A stretch of 16,769 bases of DNA from SZUA-448 sp045593785 (GCA_045593785.1 JAZNXH010000063.1:1-16769), one strand, 5' to 3'; counted from the first letter of the stretch, positions 6,728-14,801 are shown. The notes: generated by a model from the letters alone, not told the origin. A program made the numbers and translations.

Positions 6728-7261
6728 TCATTTTGTACTTTTCTCTAAGAAATACTCTGCATATGGGTGATTTGCCGGATAGACCGGATTTTCACAGAGG
6801 TTTTTCATCAGAGTTTCGTATTTTTCTGCTTTTTTCTTATATTCATCTCCGAGTCCTGCTTCCTCAGCTGCATGATAAACGCGGTACTTGAATGTGTAGT
6901 CGTGCATCAGAAGTCGTTCCCAGTATGGCTCAAATTCTTCTTCGTAGGCTTCCTTTATCTGCATCTGGGTAGAGAGGCCTTCATAGAAGTTGTTATCTGC
7001 GTAATGGGATAAGCGCTTCATGCGGGAATTAACATCTCCGTGAGAGGAAGTCCCCATGCGGATGGCGACATAACCGATGGAAAAGAGTACAACACACAAA
7101 GTGATTACGAGAACAACGGTTGCAAGCGACGACATAAATTTTACTTTATAAAGGTCATTCCAGCGGGTATATGCTACATAAAGTATTGCAGCCGGAATTG
7201 CCAGAACAACGCCAACCAAAGCTACAATTATACAAAATCCAAAAATAGCTGCACTGCTCAT
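6728..7261 (-). CDS. Membrane protein, third gene of the zinc-ribbon membrane module
   Basis: A 177-residue protein of no family I recognise. It has two long hydrophobic segments (about 5-31 and 45-67) joined by a short charged loop, followed by a hydrophilic, mostly helical C-terminal domain of 110 residues rich in Tyr, Glu and Lys. It lacks the zinc ribbon of its two neighbours. Like them it carries DNNFYE (89-94), matching a DNxx[YF]E motif about 20 residues after the last membrane segment. The start overlaps the stop of the upstream gene by ATGA (7258-7261), and GGAGGA lies 6 bases before the ATG. Translational coupling and the shared motif suggest it is a diverged paralogue and complex partner. 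The topology of the C-terminal domain is not determined by the sequence. Confidence 0.8.
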   Translation of the reverse strand: MSSAAIFGFCIIVALVGVVLAIPAAILYVAYTRWNDLYKVKFMSSLATVVLVITLCVVLFSIGYVAIRMGTSSHGDVNSRMKRLSHYADNNFYEGLSTQMQIKEAYEEEFEPYWERLLMHDYTFKYRVYHAAEEAGLGDEYKKKAEKYETLMKNLCENPVYPANHPYAEYFLEKSTK

Positions 7262-7908
7262 GGTGTTTCCTCCTGTTCCGCTAATTTTGCAATGGCTTCT
7301 TTGCCCAGTTCGATGGCTTCTTGGTGGTATGCACTGGAGACAAAGAGCCCTTCCTCGTTACGCTCAAGATAGGTGGTTGCTTCATCGGACAGTCCCAAAT
7401 ATCCACGAAAGTAAGCAACGCCAAACTGGTGAAAATCTTCTTGAATTGCTTCGCCTTCGGTATCTTCCAGAGCAGAACACAAATTCATAATCATCGTAGA
7501 GTCGACGGTGTTGCTAATCGGTCTGCCATATTCCAAGTCATCCGCCAGCTCCATTGCAAACATATAAAAGTTTTCAAACGAGCGATTGTCATATTGGTTA
7601 ATCTCGGCAAGGTAAACTTCAGAAAAAGAATCCTTCTTTGCCTGTTTTTCATAGGAAATAGAGAACCAAAAGACGAAGAAAAGCATAAGAATATTGACCG
7701 GAATCAAAATCCAGACAATTCTTGTGAAAACACGGCGTAGCAGTTCCGGACGTTTTTGCTTCATCAGGAACGGGCGTAGCAGAACGTTGTGTTCAATCTT
7801 TTGACGGACTTCGTTTTGAAAAAAGATTCCGTCCGGATTTTCCTGTCCGCAGTAGGGACAGGCGACTTCGTGAAAGGCGACTTGGCCGCCGCAATAAGGA
7901 CAAATCAT
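7258..7908 (-). CDS. Zinc-ribbon membrane protein, second gene of the module
   Basis: This 216-residue protein begins with a zinc ribbon: C3, C6, C17 and C20 (CPYCG ... CPYCGQENP). One hydrophobic segment at about 64-84 is preceded by Lys/Arg-rich residues, and a helical C-terminal domain of about 130 residues contains DNRSFE (107-112). Cysteine spacing and the ENP after the last cysteine are identical to the upstream gene product, indicating a common origin. I chose the ATG at 7908, not the longer open frame to 7941, because GGAGGAG lies just before it and it overlaps the upstream stop by ATGA (7905-7908). The positive-inside rule predicts a cytoplasmic ribbon and an extracytoplasmic C-terminal domain. 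The function is unknown. Confidence 0.83.
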   Translation of the reverse strand: MICPYCGGQVAFHEVACPYCGQENPDGIFFQNEVRQKIEHNVLLRPFLMKQKRPELLRRVFTRIVWILIPVNILMLFFVFWFSISYEKQAKKDSFSEVYLAEINQYDNRSFENFYMFAMELADDLEYGRPISNTVDSTMIMNLCSALEDTEGEAIQEDFHQFGVAYFRGYLGLSDEATTYLERNEEGLFVSSAYHQEAIELGKEAIAKLAEQEETP

Positions 7909-8681
7909 CGGTTCTCCTCCGTTTCTGTTACTTCGCTCCAATAATATTTTATCAATTTTTCTTTGATGGCACGCAATTCTTCAGGGTCTTCATCTTGTCG
8001 GATGGCAACAAGCTCTGCATCCTCGAGACCATATCCTTTGAATCGGTCAACGGTCCACTGATAAATCTCGTCCAAAGCTTTTTTATTACCGATAAAACCG
8101 GAATTGTCTTTATAAAGGTCATAGTAATAAAAAACAAAGTGGGCTTGCACCATCTGGCGACCGACATAGAATTCTGCTCCGTCCAGCCAGACGTCGTAGG
8201 GGATATCCGTACGTTGTTCACGGAGAGAGGCATCGAGTTCAATTGTGTCGGCATATGCATCATAGAGGCGTTTTACCTGATAGTATTTGTCATAGTCCGT
8301 TGGCTTTTCAAGGGAGTCCAGATATTGTACCATACTTTCGTAGTCGGCGTTGTCCAGATATTCATTCATAACAGCTTCGTGATTCAGGTGTTTGTTGTAG
8401 CTGACCTGCGAGCTTTTACGGACCAGTACGATACAGAGAACGGCAATCAGTGCCGCGACAACAACGGCGATAACGACTCCGATAAGAAATTTTTGGGTAA
8501 AGGCATTTGCTGCCTTACGCGGATAGTGTGCCAGTTCCTCACGGATGGCATCTGCTTCTCGGTCATATTTTTTAAAGATGGATTTTTTTTGTTTTTGTGC
8601 TTCCAATGGATTTTCCGTCCGGCAAAACGGACAGTTCAGCAAATTGTCAGCATAGGAAGCGCCACAGTATTTGCAAATCAC
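7905..8681 (-). CDS. Zinc-ribbon membrane protein, first gene of the module
   Basis: This 258-residue protein has an N-terminal zinc ribbon with C3, C6, C17 and C20 (CKYCG ... CPFCRTENP), a Lys/Arg-rich region, one membrane segment at about 66-87, and a Tyr/Asp-rich helical C-terminal domain with DNADYE (110-115). GTG at 8681 is chosen as start: AAGGAG (8689-8694) lies 7 bases upstream, the result aligns residue for residue with the start of the next gene product (MIC.YCG), and the alternative ATG at 8714 falls at or before the predicted transcription start (near 8708). Proteins with a ribbon plus one membrane segment occur widely in Firmicutes with varied roles, so no function is assigned. 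The gene heads a three-gene unit with its own promoter. Confidence 0.85.
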   Translation of the reverse strand: MICKYCGASYADNLLNCPFCRTENPLEAQKQKKSIFKKYDREADAIREELAHYPRKAANAFTQKFLIGVVIAVVVAALIAVLCIVLVRKSSQVSYNKHLNHEAVMNEYLDNADYESMVQYLDSLEKPTDYDKYYQVKRLYDAYADTIELDASLREQRTDIPYDVWLDGAEFYVGRQMVQAHFVFYYYDLYKDNSGFIGNKKALDEIYQWTVDRFKGYGLEDAELVAIRQDEDPEELRAIKEKLIKYYWSEVTETEENR

Positions 8682-8688
8682 GGCAAAT

Positions 8689-8694
8689 CTCCTT
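8689..8694 (-). promoter_or_regulatory. Ribosome binding site fixing the GTG start of the first module gene
   Basis: AAGGAG lies 7 bases before the GTG at 8679-8681. The in-frame ATG at 8714 lies upstream of this site, so it would place the Shine-Dalgarno sequence inside the coding region. Confidence 0.8.
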
Positions 8695-8714
8695 ATCGGT
8701 TGTAATCGATACAA

Positions 8715-8743
8715 AGTATAGCAAAAACAGGAAAGCTTTGCAA
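8715..8743 (-). promoter_or_regulatory. Extended -10 promoter of the zinc-ribbon module
   Basis: TTGCAA (8738-8743) and TATACT (8715-8720) are spaced by 17 bases on the minus strand, with TGC directly before the -10. The predicted start near 8708 gives a leader of about 27 bases to the GTG start. It lies just after the leuS terminator. Confidence 0.7.
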
Positions 8744-8755
8744 ATAAATGAAAAT

Positions 8756-8803
8756 AAAAAGCATTCTGCGTTACTCGGGTTAAGCGTCTGCAGAATGCTT
8801 TTT
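8756..8803. terminator. Terminator of leuS, symmetrical
   Basis: AAAAAGCATTCTGC (8756-8769) and GCAGAATGCTTTTT (8790-8803) are perfectly complementary over 14 bp, with a 20-base loop that can partly pair. A/T runs on both sides let it act on either strand; it closes the minus-strand leuS transcript whose stop is at 8845. Confidence 0.92.
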
Positions 8804-8844
8804 GTTTAGCCTTTGTTTATATTGAAAAGATGCGTTACAAAAAT

Positions 8845-11259
8845 TTACTTCACTACGATATTCAGGATACGGCCCTTTACATAGATTTCCTTCACGATGG
8901 TCTTGCCTTCAAGGATAGCAGCCACTGCTTCGATAGCGTGTGCCTTAGCAATAACGTTCTCCTGAGTCTCGTCTACCGGAATATCCATGGTAGCCTTAAT
9001 CTTACCGTTGATCTGAACGGCGATTTCGATGGTAGACTCGATGGTTTTTGCTTCATCCCATTCCGGCCAAGAGGTCTGGTACAGGCGACCGCCGTAGTTC
9101 ATCATCTCCCAGAGTTCTTCGGTCATGTGGGAAGCAACCGGGTTTAAGAGAACCAGAAGGGTCTTGAACTCAGCATTGGTAACCTTGCCAATCTTATAGA
9201 AGTCATTTACCAGAGACATCATTGCTGCGATTGCAGTGTTAAACTTCATCGCTTCGAAGTCCTGGCTTACCTTCTTGATGGTCTGATGCATCTTGGTTTC
9301 CATCTCCTTGGAGTAGGAATCACCATCTACAAGGAACTCCTGCAACTTCCATACACGGTCGAGGAATCTGCGGCATCCGCGAACACCTTCCTGAGACCAG
9401 GATGCGCTTAAGTCAAATGCACCGATGAACATCTCGTAAGTACGAAGGGTATCTGCACCGAATTCATTTACGATATCGTCCGGGTTAACAACGTTACCGC
9501 GGGACTTGGACATCTTCTCACCGTTCTCACCGAGAATCATACCGTGGGAGGTACGTTTCTGATACGGCTCCGGAGTGCTTACATAGCCAAGGTCAAACAG
9601 TACCTTGTGCCAGAAACGGGAGTACAGTAAGTGGAGTGTGGTGTGCTCCATACCGCCGTTGTACCAGTCAACCGGCATCCAGTAGTCCAGAGCTTCCTTG
9701 CTTGCGAAAGCATCGTTGTTGCTCGGGTCGATGTAACGTAAGAAATACCAGGAAGAACCTGCCCACTGCGGCATGGTGTCGGTCTCACGCTTTGCAGGGC
9801 CGCCACAGCAAGGACAAGTGGTATTTACCCAGTCGGTCATGGTTGCAAGCGGAGATTCACCGTTGTCGGTCGGAAGGTAGCTCTCTACCTCCGGTAACAG
9901 TAACGGAAGCTCGCTTTCATCAAGCGGAACAAAACCGCACTTGTCACATTTTACAAGCGGAATCGGCTCGCCCCAGTAACGCTGACGGGAGAATACCCAG
10001 TCACGGAGCTTGAAGTTTACTTTCTTGGTACCGATGCCTTTTTCAGTCAGCCATTCGATGATGGTTTTCTTAGCATCGGCAACTTCAAGACCGTTCAGGA
10101 AATCGGAGTTGATGAGTTTTCCGGTTGCAACATCGGTAAATGCTTCTTCCTGTACGTTGCCGCCTGCTACTACTTCGATAATCGGAAGATCAAACTTCTT
10201 CGCAAAATCCCAGTCTCTTTCATCGTGTGCCGGAACAGCCATGATAGCGCCGGTACCATAAGACATGAGTACATAATCGGAGATCCAGATCGGAATCTCT
10301 TTGCCGTTAACCGGGTTGATTGCGGTAAGTCCGTCGATGCAAACACCGGTCTTATCCTTTACAAGCTCGGTACGCTCAAAGTCAGACTTCTTGGCAGCTT
10401 CCTGACGGTAAGCCATCAATGCGTCAAAGTTTTTAATCTCGTCTTTGTATTTTTCAATGTACGGATGCTCCGGAGAGATAACCATGTAGGTTGCACCAAA
10501 CAGGGTATCCGGACGGGTCGTGTAAACGCGAAGTACGTCTTCCTTTCCGGAGAGCTTAAAGTCTACCTCAGCACCTTCGCTGCGACCGATCCAGTTCTTC
10601 TGGGATACCTTAACCTTCTCAATATAGTCTACCTGATCAAGGTCAGAGATCAGACGGTCAGCGTACTCGGTAATCTTTAACATCCACTGGCTTTTCACCT
10701 TGCGGACAACCGGAGCACCACAACGCTCGCAGCCACCGTTTACAACTTCTTCGTTCGCAAGACCTACCTTACAGGAGGTACACCAGTTAATCGGCATCTC
10801 GCTCTTGTATGCTAAGCCTTTCTTAAACAGCTGTAAGAAAATCCACTGGGTCCACTTAAAGTAATTCGGATCAGTGGTATTGATTTCTCTGTCCCAATCA
10901 AAGGAGTAACCAAGAGACTGTAACTGCTCTTTGAAACGGGCTACATTGTTCTCGGTAACAAGCTTCGGATGAATGTGATTCTTGATTGCGTAGTTTTCGG
11001 TCGGAAGTCCGAATGCATCCCAACCCATGGGATACAGTACGTTGTAACCCTGCATACGACGTTTTCTGGAAATGATGTCGAGCGCAGTGTACGGACGGGG
11101 ATGACCTACATGAAGACCCTGGCCTGACGGGTAAGGGAATTCTACCAATGCGTAAAATTTCGGTTTGGAGTAGTCGGTTCCGGTCTTGAATGCCTTCTCG
11201 TCACTCCAGATTTTCTGCCATTTCTTCTCAATGGACTTAGGATCGTACATCGTTGACAT
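8845..11259 (-). CDS. leuS: Leucyl-tRNA synthetase
   Basis: Class I synthetase that charges tRNA-Leu and edits mischarged tRNA. The 804-residue length is normal for the bacterial enzyme. HIGH appears as HVGH at 50-53 and KMSKS at 582-586. The CP1 editing domain shows TTRPDTLFGATY (247-258) and AVPAHDERDW (341-350). Zinc-type cysteine pairs occur at C160/C163 with C177/C180, and again at C438/C441. The start is ATG 11259, with GGAGGA (11265-11270) five bases upstream. The open frame continues upstream to 11403, but that extension runs through the T-box and terminator of the leader and is not coding. Expression is controlled by the T-box, so uncharged tRNA-Leu should raise synthesis. It appears monocistronic. 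Confidence 0.98.
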   Translation of the reverse strand: MSTMYDPKSIEKKWQKIWSDEKAFKTGTDYSKPKFYALVEFPYPSGQGLHVGHPRPYTALDIISRKRRMQGYNVLYPMGWDAFGLPTENYAIKNHIHPKLVTENNVARFKEQLQSLGYSFDWDREINTTDPNYFKWTQWIFLQLFKKGLAYKSEMPINWCTSCKVGLANEEVVNGGCERCGAPVVRKVKSQWMLKITEYADRLISDLDQVDYIEKVKVSQKNWIGRSEGAEVDFKLSGKEDVLRVYTTRPDTLFGATYMVISPEHPYIEKYKDEIKNFDALMAYRQEAAKKSDFERTELVKDKTGVCIDGLTAINPVNGKEIPIWISDYVLMSYGTGAIMAVPAHDERDWDFAKKFDLPIIEVVAGGNVQEEAFTDVATGKLINSDFLNGLEVADAKKTIIEWLTEKGIGTKKVNFKLRDWVFSRQRYWGEPIPLVKCDKCGFVPLDESELPLLLPEVESYLPTDNGESPLATMTDWVNTTCPCCGGPAKRETDTMPQWAGSSWYFLRYIDPSNNDAFASKEALDYWMPVDWYNGGMEHTTLHLLYSRFWHKVLFDLGYVSTPEPYQKRTSHGMILGENGEKMSKSRGNVVNPDDIVNEFGADTLRTYEMFIGAFDLSASWSQEGVRGCRRFLDRVWKLQEFLVDGDSYSKEMETKMHQTIKKVSQDFEAMKFNTAIAAMMSLVNDFYKIGKVTNAEFKTLLVLLNPVASHMTEELWEMMNYGGRLYQTSWPEWDEAKTIESTIEIAVQINGKIKATMDIPVDETQENVIAKAHAIEAVAAILEGKTIVKEIYVKGRILNIVVK

Positions 11260-11330
11260 GGATGTCCTCCGTTCTGCCTTACGGCGAATATTATGGTCTT
11301 TGTTTACGTTGTTTTTCGGGATACGGACAA

Positions 11331-11372
11331 TAATAAAAGCCCTTCCGTCTCCCAGTCGGAGACGAAAAGGCT
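11331..11372 (-). terminator. Regulated terminator within the leuS T-box
   Basis: On the minus strand the complement of 11358-11372 pairs with the complement of 11338-11353 over about 15 positions including several G-U pairs, with a loop of about 4 bases and a U-rich tail (11331-11338). It is the attenuator that tRNA-Leu binding would disrupt. Confidence 0.88.
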
Positions 11373-11578
11373 GACTTTCCGCGGTACCACACCGATTCAG
11401 CATAAATGCTGCACTCTGTCTTCTGTAACGGGAAGTCCCGTGGATGCCTACTCTTCGTTCAGCTCCAAAGCTCCCGGGCGAGTTGGGCGGCGGTAATGCT
11501 GTCTTGCACCTTCCGACAGCTCTCTGAAATACCGAGGACGCTTAATACTCCCGTTCTTTGCTTAGATTTTATAAGATT
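11331..11578 (-). promoter_or_regulatory. T-box riboswitch leader of leuS
   Basis: The minus strand contains the T-box core GTGTGGTACCGCGG (complement of 11379-11392), which binds the tRNA acceptor end. A Stem I region shows an AGAGAG bulge and the distal loop (around 11509-11528), flanked by CGGTA/TACCG pairing. In the 3' side of Stem I, CAACTCG offers CTC at 11480-11482 as a leucine specifier, which suits the downstream gene. The terminator stem is AGCCTTTTCGTCTCC with its near-complement (11338-11372), followed by a U-rich tract. Its 5' arm lies just after the T-box core, as in terminator/antiterminator T-boxes. The specifier position is read by eye and not folded. Confidence 0.9.
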
Positions 11579-11584
11579 GTTTGT

Positions 11585-11612
11585 ATTTTATCATGAGAAA
11601 CCGTAATGTCAA
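11585..11612 (-). promoter_or_regulatory. Promoter of leuS
   Basis: A perfect TTGACA (11607-11612) and TAAAAT (11585-11590) are separated by 16 bases on the minus strand, with TGA before the -10. The predicted start near 11578 gives a leader of about 320 bases that holds the T-box. The -35 overlaps one arm of an inverted repeat (11609-11648). Confidence 0.75.
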
Positions 11613-11648
11613 GTGTTTTCTAAGGTTAAAGCAAAGGAAAACACTTGA
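11609..11648. repeat. 12-bp perfect inverted repeat in the leuS/penicillin-binding protein divergent region
   Basis: TCAAGTGTTTTC (11609-11620) and GAAAACACTTGA (11637-11648) are exact complements with a 16-base spacer. One arm overlaps the leuS -35 element; the other overlaps the presumed ribosome binding site and TTG start of the divergent gene. There is no T-tract, so it does not look like a terminator. Confidence 0.75.
11633..11638 (+). promoter_or_regulatory. Ribosome binding site favouring the TTG start of the penicillin-binding protein
   Basis: AAAGGA lies 6 bases before TTG at 11645. The alternative ATG at 11681 has no good Shine-Dalgarno sequence within normal distance; only AGAG is present, too far upstream. 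Confidence 0.5.
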
Positions 11649-13972
11649 TATTTGATAGAGAAACGACGAATATATATTATATGAAGAAGAATAAGAACAA
11701 ACAGAAAAAGCACCGTTACCTCGGACTAATCATCGGAGGTTCTTTGTTTTGCCTGTTAACCTTTGGTTTGCTGATAGGATTTCTCTATGCAAAGCCGTAT
11801 CTTGACAAAATCAATCAATACCGTGATGCTGCGGTAGCGATTGCCCGAACCTCACGCATCGAGGATTTTCGTGCACAGGAGACCAGTCTGGTGTATGCGG
11901 CAGACGGAAGTCTGTTGTCGTCGCTAAAGGATGAGAAGGATGTGTATTATCTGGATTACAAGGATATCCCACAGGCAGCCATTGACTGTATGATTGTGAC
12001 CGAGGACCGCAAGTTCTGGTCACATCCGGGATATGACCTAAAGGCGAATGCTGTAGCCGTGTATTCGTATTTGAAGAACCAGGGCGTATATCGAGGGGGA
12101 AGCACGATTACGCAGCAGTTGGCGCGGAATATCTACCTGACAAGAGAGGTAACGTTGGAACGGAAAATCACAGAGTTGTTTCTGGCGGCAGAACTGGAAA
12201 AGCTGTACAGTAAGGAAGAGATTCTGGAGTTTTATCTGAACAATATATACTTTGCCAATGGATATTATGGCTTACAGGCAGCAGCTGTGGGGTATTTTAA
12301 TAAAACGGCATCGGCGTTGTCCTTGTCAGAGACGGCGTTTCTTTGCTCAATTCCCAATAATCCGACAAAATATGACCCGGTTGCGTCCTATGAGAATACG
12401 GTAGAACGTCGCGACCGTGTTTTACTGCAGCTAAAAGAATGTGGCGAGATTACGGAAGCAGAGTATTCTGATGCGGTCAATGAGGTGATTACACTAGACC
12501 GTCCGAAGAAAGAAAAACAGGACTATGCGGAGACCTACAGCTACTACTGTGCAATTCGCACCCTGATGCAGGCAAGAGGGTTCGAATTTCAAAATGAATT
12601 CGAGAGCGAAGAAGAGAAAGCGGAATACGAAGAACTGTATTATGAATTATATTATGCGGTACAGCGCAGCCTGTTCACGGAAGGATACCGTATCTATACG
12701 GCAATCGACCCGAAACTGCAAGAAGGGTTGCAAACTGCGCTCGACGATGAGCTGGCTGGATTTACAGAGGTAAGTAAAGATGGCGTATACGAGCTACAGG
12801 GCTCGGCAGCGTGTATTGATAATGAGAGCGGTAAAGTGGTCGCTATCATCGGTGGAAGGACGCAGGAGTTTGCCGGTTATACGCTGAATCGTGCATATCA
12901 GTCGGCAAGGCAGGCGGGAAGTGCAATTAAGCCCCTCCTAATCTATACACCGTTGTTTGAGCGGGGACTGGGAACGGAAGACTTAGTAATGGATGAGTAT
13001 TTTGAAGGTGGACCGAAGAACTCCGGCAATGCTTATTCCGGTGAGATTACGGTACGGAATGCCGTAGAGCAGTCTTCGAATACGGTAGCGTGGAAGAAGT
13101 TCCTGGAGCTTGGAATCGAGACCGGATTACAGTATCTTCTGAATATGAATTTCTCTCGTATTGTGCCTACGGATTATGTGCCGGCGGTGTCACTGGGCGG
13201 ATTCACCTACGGTGTGAGTGCAGTTGAGATGACAGCGGGATTTGCTACACTTGCCAATGACGGCGTATACCGGACACCGAGCTGTATTGTTATGATTACA
13301 GATGCAGACGGGCGTGTGCTGGTGGGGGAAGAGACAGAGAAGAAACGTATCTATGAGACCAATGCTGCGCGGATGATGACGGATGTGCTCGAAGGTGTCA
13401 TGACGAAGGGTACCGGACGGAAAGTAAACTTAAGTAACGCCATCGCAGCCGGAAAGACCGGAACTGCTACGAACCGGAAGGATGGATGGTTCGTCGGGTA
13501 TACGTCTTACTATACGACGGGAGTGTGGGTTGGCTGTGATTATCCGAAGAAGGTGGATGATCTTGCAGGCAATAGTTATCCCGGTCGCATCTGGCAGACT
13601 TATATGGAGCAGATTCACGAAGGACTGCCGCGCGTGGGATTTGCAGATTATATAGAGCCGGAGAAAGATGAAACGGATGAGGAAGATGACGTACAGTATA
13701 ATGCGTTTGGAGAGCCGATTGACCCGGAGACAGGATTGCCGTATGGTGCTGTGATTGACCCGGAAAGCGGTGTGGTGTATGTGCCGGAGGAACCGGAAAG
13801 CGACGACGAGACAGTAGATTCTGAGTCAGGTGAGAACGAATCCGATCATGACGGAATCCTTCCGGACGAGGTTGACCCCGAAAATGATGCAGTGTATGAT
13901 ACACAAGTAACCCCGACGCCCGACCCACGGGATGAATGGTTTGACAGTATGTACAATCAGAACAGGGATTAA
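11645..13972 (+). CDS. Class A penicillin-binding protein (transglycosylase/transpeptidase)
   Basis: A bifunctional peptidoglycan synthase, 775 residues from the TTG start. A basic N-terminus and one membrane anchor (about 26-48) lead to a GT51 domain with EDRKFWSHPG (120-129, catalytic E120), GGSTITQQ (151-158) and RKITELFLAAELEKLYSKEE. The transpeptidase domain has S426-A-I-K429, S477-S-N and K604-T-G-T. A C-terminal tail of about 105 residues is strongly acidic and contains three related [IV]DPE-type repeats. The start is uncertain: TTG 11645 has a good ribosome site, while ATG 11681 would give a family-like MKKNKNKQKK start with no ribosome site. It is divergent from leuS and 46 bases upstream of tatD, with no terminator between, so the two are probably cotranscribed. 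No clear promoter was found. Confidence 0.95.
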   Translation: MIFDRETTNIYYMKKNKNKQKKHRYLGLIIGGSLFCLLTFGLLIGFLYAKPYLDKINQYRDAAVAIARTSRIEDFRAQETSLVYAADGSLLSSLKDEKDVYYLDYKDIPQAAIDCMIVTEDRKFWSHPGYDLKANAVAVYSYLKNQGVYRGGSTITQQLARNIYLTREVTLERKITELFLAAELEKLYSKEEILEFYLNNIYFANGYYGLQAAAVGYFNKTASALSLSETAFLCSIPNNPTKYDPVASYENTVERRDRVLLQLKECGEITEAEYSDAVNEVITLDRPKKEKQDYAETYSYYCAIRTLMQARGFEFQNEFESEEEKAEYEELYYELYYAVQRSLFTEGYRIYTAIDPKLQEGLQTALDDELAGFTEVSKDGVYELQGSAACIDNESGKVVAIIGGRTQEFAGYTLNRAYQSARQAGSAIKPLLIYTPLFERGLGTEDLVMDEYFEGGPKNSGNAYSGEITVRNAVEQSSNTVAWKKFLELGIETGLQYLLNMNFSRIVPTDYVPAVSLGGFTYGVSAVEMTAGFATLANDGVYRTPSCIVMITDADGRVLVGEETEKKRIYETNAARMMTDVLEGVMTKGTGRKVNLSNAIAAGKTGTATNRKDGWFVGYTSYYTTGVWVGCDYPKKVDDLAGNSYPGRIWQTYMEQIHEGLPRVGFADYIEPEKDETDEEDDVQYNAFGEPIDPETGLPYGAVIDPESGVVYVPEEPESDDETVDSESGENESDHDGILPDEVDPENDAVYDTQVTPTPDPRDEWFDSMYNQNRD

Positions 13973-14018
13973 ACGGAAGATGTCTAATGAAAATGGTTAG
14001 TATAAGAAAGGAATTATT

Positions 14019-14801
14019 ATGATAATTGATACACATGCGCATTATGATGATGAAGCATTTAACGAGGATAGAGACGCGCTCTTGCAAAGCATGAAAGAAG
14101 CAGGTGTTGAGAAAATCGTAAATATCGGTGCGGATCTGCCGTCGACCAAGACAACGGTGGAACTGGTAAAGCAGTATGATTTTCTGTATGGAGCAGTGGG
14201 TGTGCATCCGTCCAATGTAAAAGAACTGAATGAAGAGAAATTTGCATGGCTGTCGGAGCAGTGCGCTAAGGAACGCATTGTGATGGTAGGTGAGATTGGT
14301 CTTGATTACTATTGGGATAAGGATAATAAGGAAGAACAGATTTATTGGTTCCGTAAACAACTGCAGCTGGCGGCAGAGAAGGACTTGCCGGTATCGATCC
14401 ACAGCCGAGATGCGGCACAGGACACCTACGATGTGATGAAGGAAGAGATAGAGGCGGCAAAGTCACGCGGACAGCGGATCCGTGGCATCCTGCATTGTTA
14501 TGCGTACGGAAGCGAGATGGCAGAACTGTTCTTAGGCCTTGGACTGTATCTTGGTATCGGTGGTGTAGTTACTTTCAAGAACGCCAAGAAGTTAAAAGAG
14601 GTTGTAGCGACAATGCCGGAGGACAGAATTCTCTTGGAGACAGACTGTCCGTATCTTGCACCGGAACCGCACCGTGGTTCCCGGAATGATTCAAAGTATC
14701 TGTCTCTGGTGGCAAAGCAGATTGCAGAGCTTCGCGGAATCACTTCGGAGGAAGTGATAGAGATTACGAACCGGAACGCGAGAGAATTGCTTGGTTTATA
14801 G
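14019..14801 (+). CDS. tatD: TatD-family metal-dependent hydrolase (DNase)
   Basis: A 260-residue TIM-barrel amidohydrolase of the TatD/YcfH type. Metal ligands are visible in order: H6 and H8 (DTHAHYD), E92 (GEIGLDYYW), H128 (SIHSRDA), H159 (ILHCYAYG) and D209 (LETDCPYLAP). Family members act as 3'-5' exonucleases in DNA repair and RNA quality control. YabD-type proteins of Firmicutes commonly sit near methionyl-tRNA synthetase or rRNA processing genes; here the neighbour is a penicillin-binding protein instead. AAAGGA sits 6 bases before the ATG. It is the last gene of its transcript, closed by a strong terminator at 14815-14852. The length and all ligands are normal. The exact substrate in this organism is not shown by the sequence. 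Confidence 0.94.
   Translation: MIIDTHAHYDDEAFNEDRDALLQSMKEAGVEKIVNIGADLPSTKTTVELVKQYDFLYGAVGVHPSNVKELNEEKFAWLSEQCAKERIVMVGEIGLDYYWDKDNKEEQIYWFRKQLQLAAEKDLPVSIHSRDAAQDTYDVMKEEIEAAKSRGQRIRGILHCYAYGSEMAELFLGLGLYLGIGGVVTFKNAKKLKEVVATMPEDRILLETDCPYLAPEPHRGSRNDSKYLSLVAKQIAELRGITSEEVIEITNRNARELLGL

Noticed and set aside
7995..8705. 236-codon open frame on the plus strand
   Set aside because: It is antisense to the first zinc-ribbon gene, which has a promoter, ribosome site and coupled neighbours. The long hydrophobic shadow reflects the opposite-strand codon pattern.
11260..11403. Upstream extension of the leuS reading frame (48 codons)
   Set aside because: It would translate the T-box core and terminator; GGAGGA at 11265-11270 and the family's normal N-terminus place the start at 11259.
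13467..14402. 311-codon open frame on the minus strand
   Set aside because: It runs antisense across the end of the penicillin-binding protein gene and into tatD, both of which have intact motifs. The product has a low-complexity His/Pro/Arg composition typical of a shadow frame.
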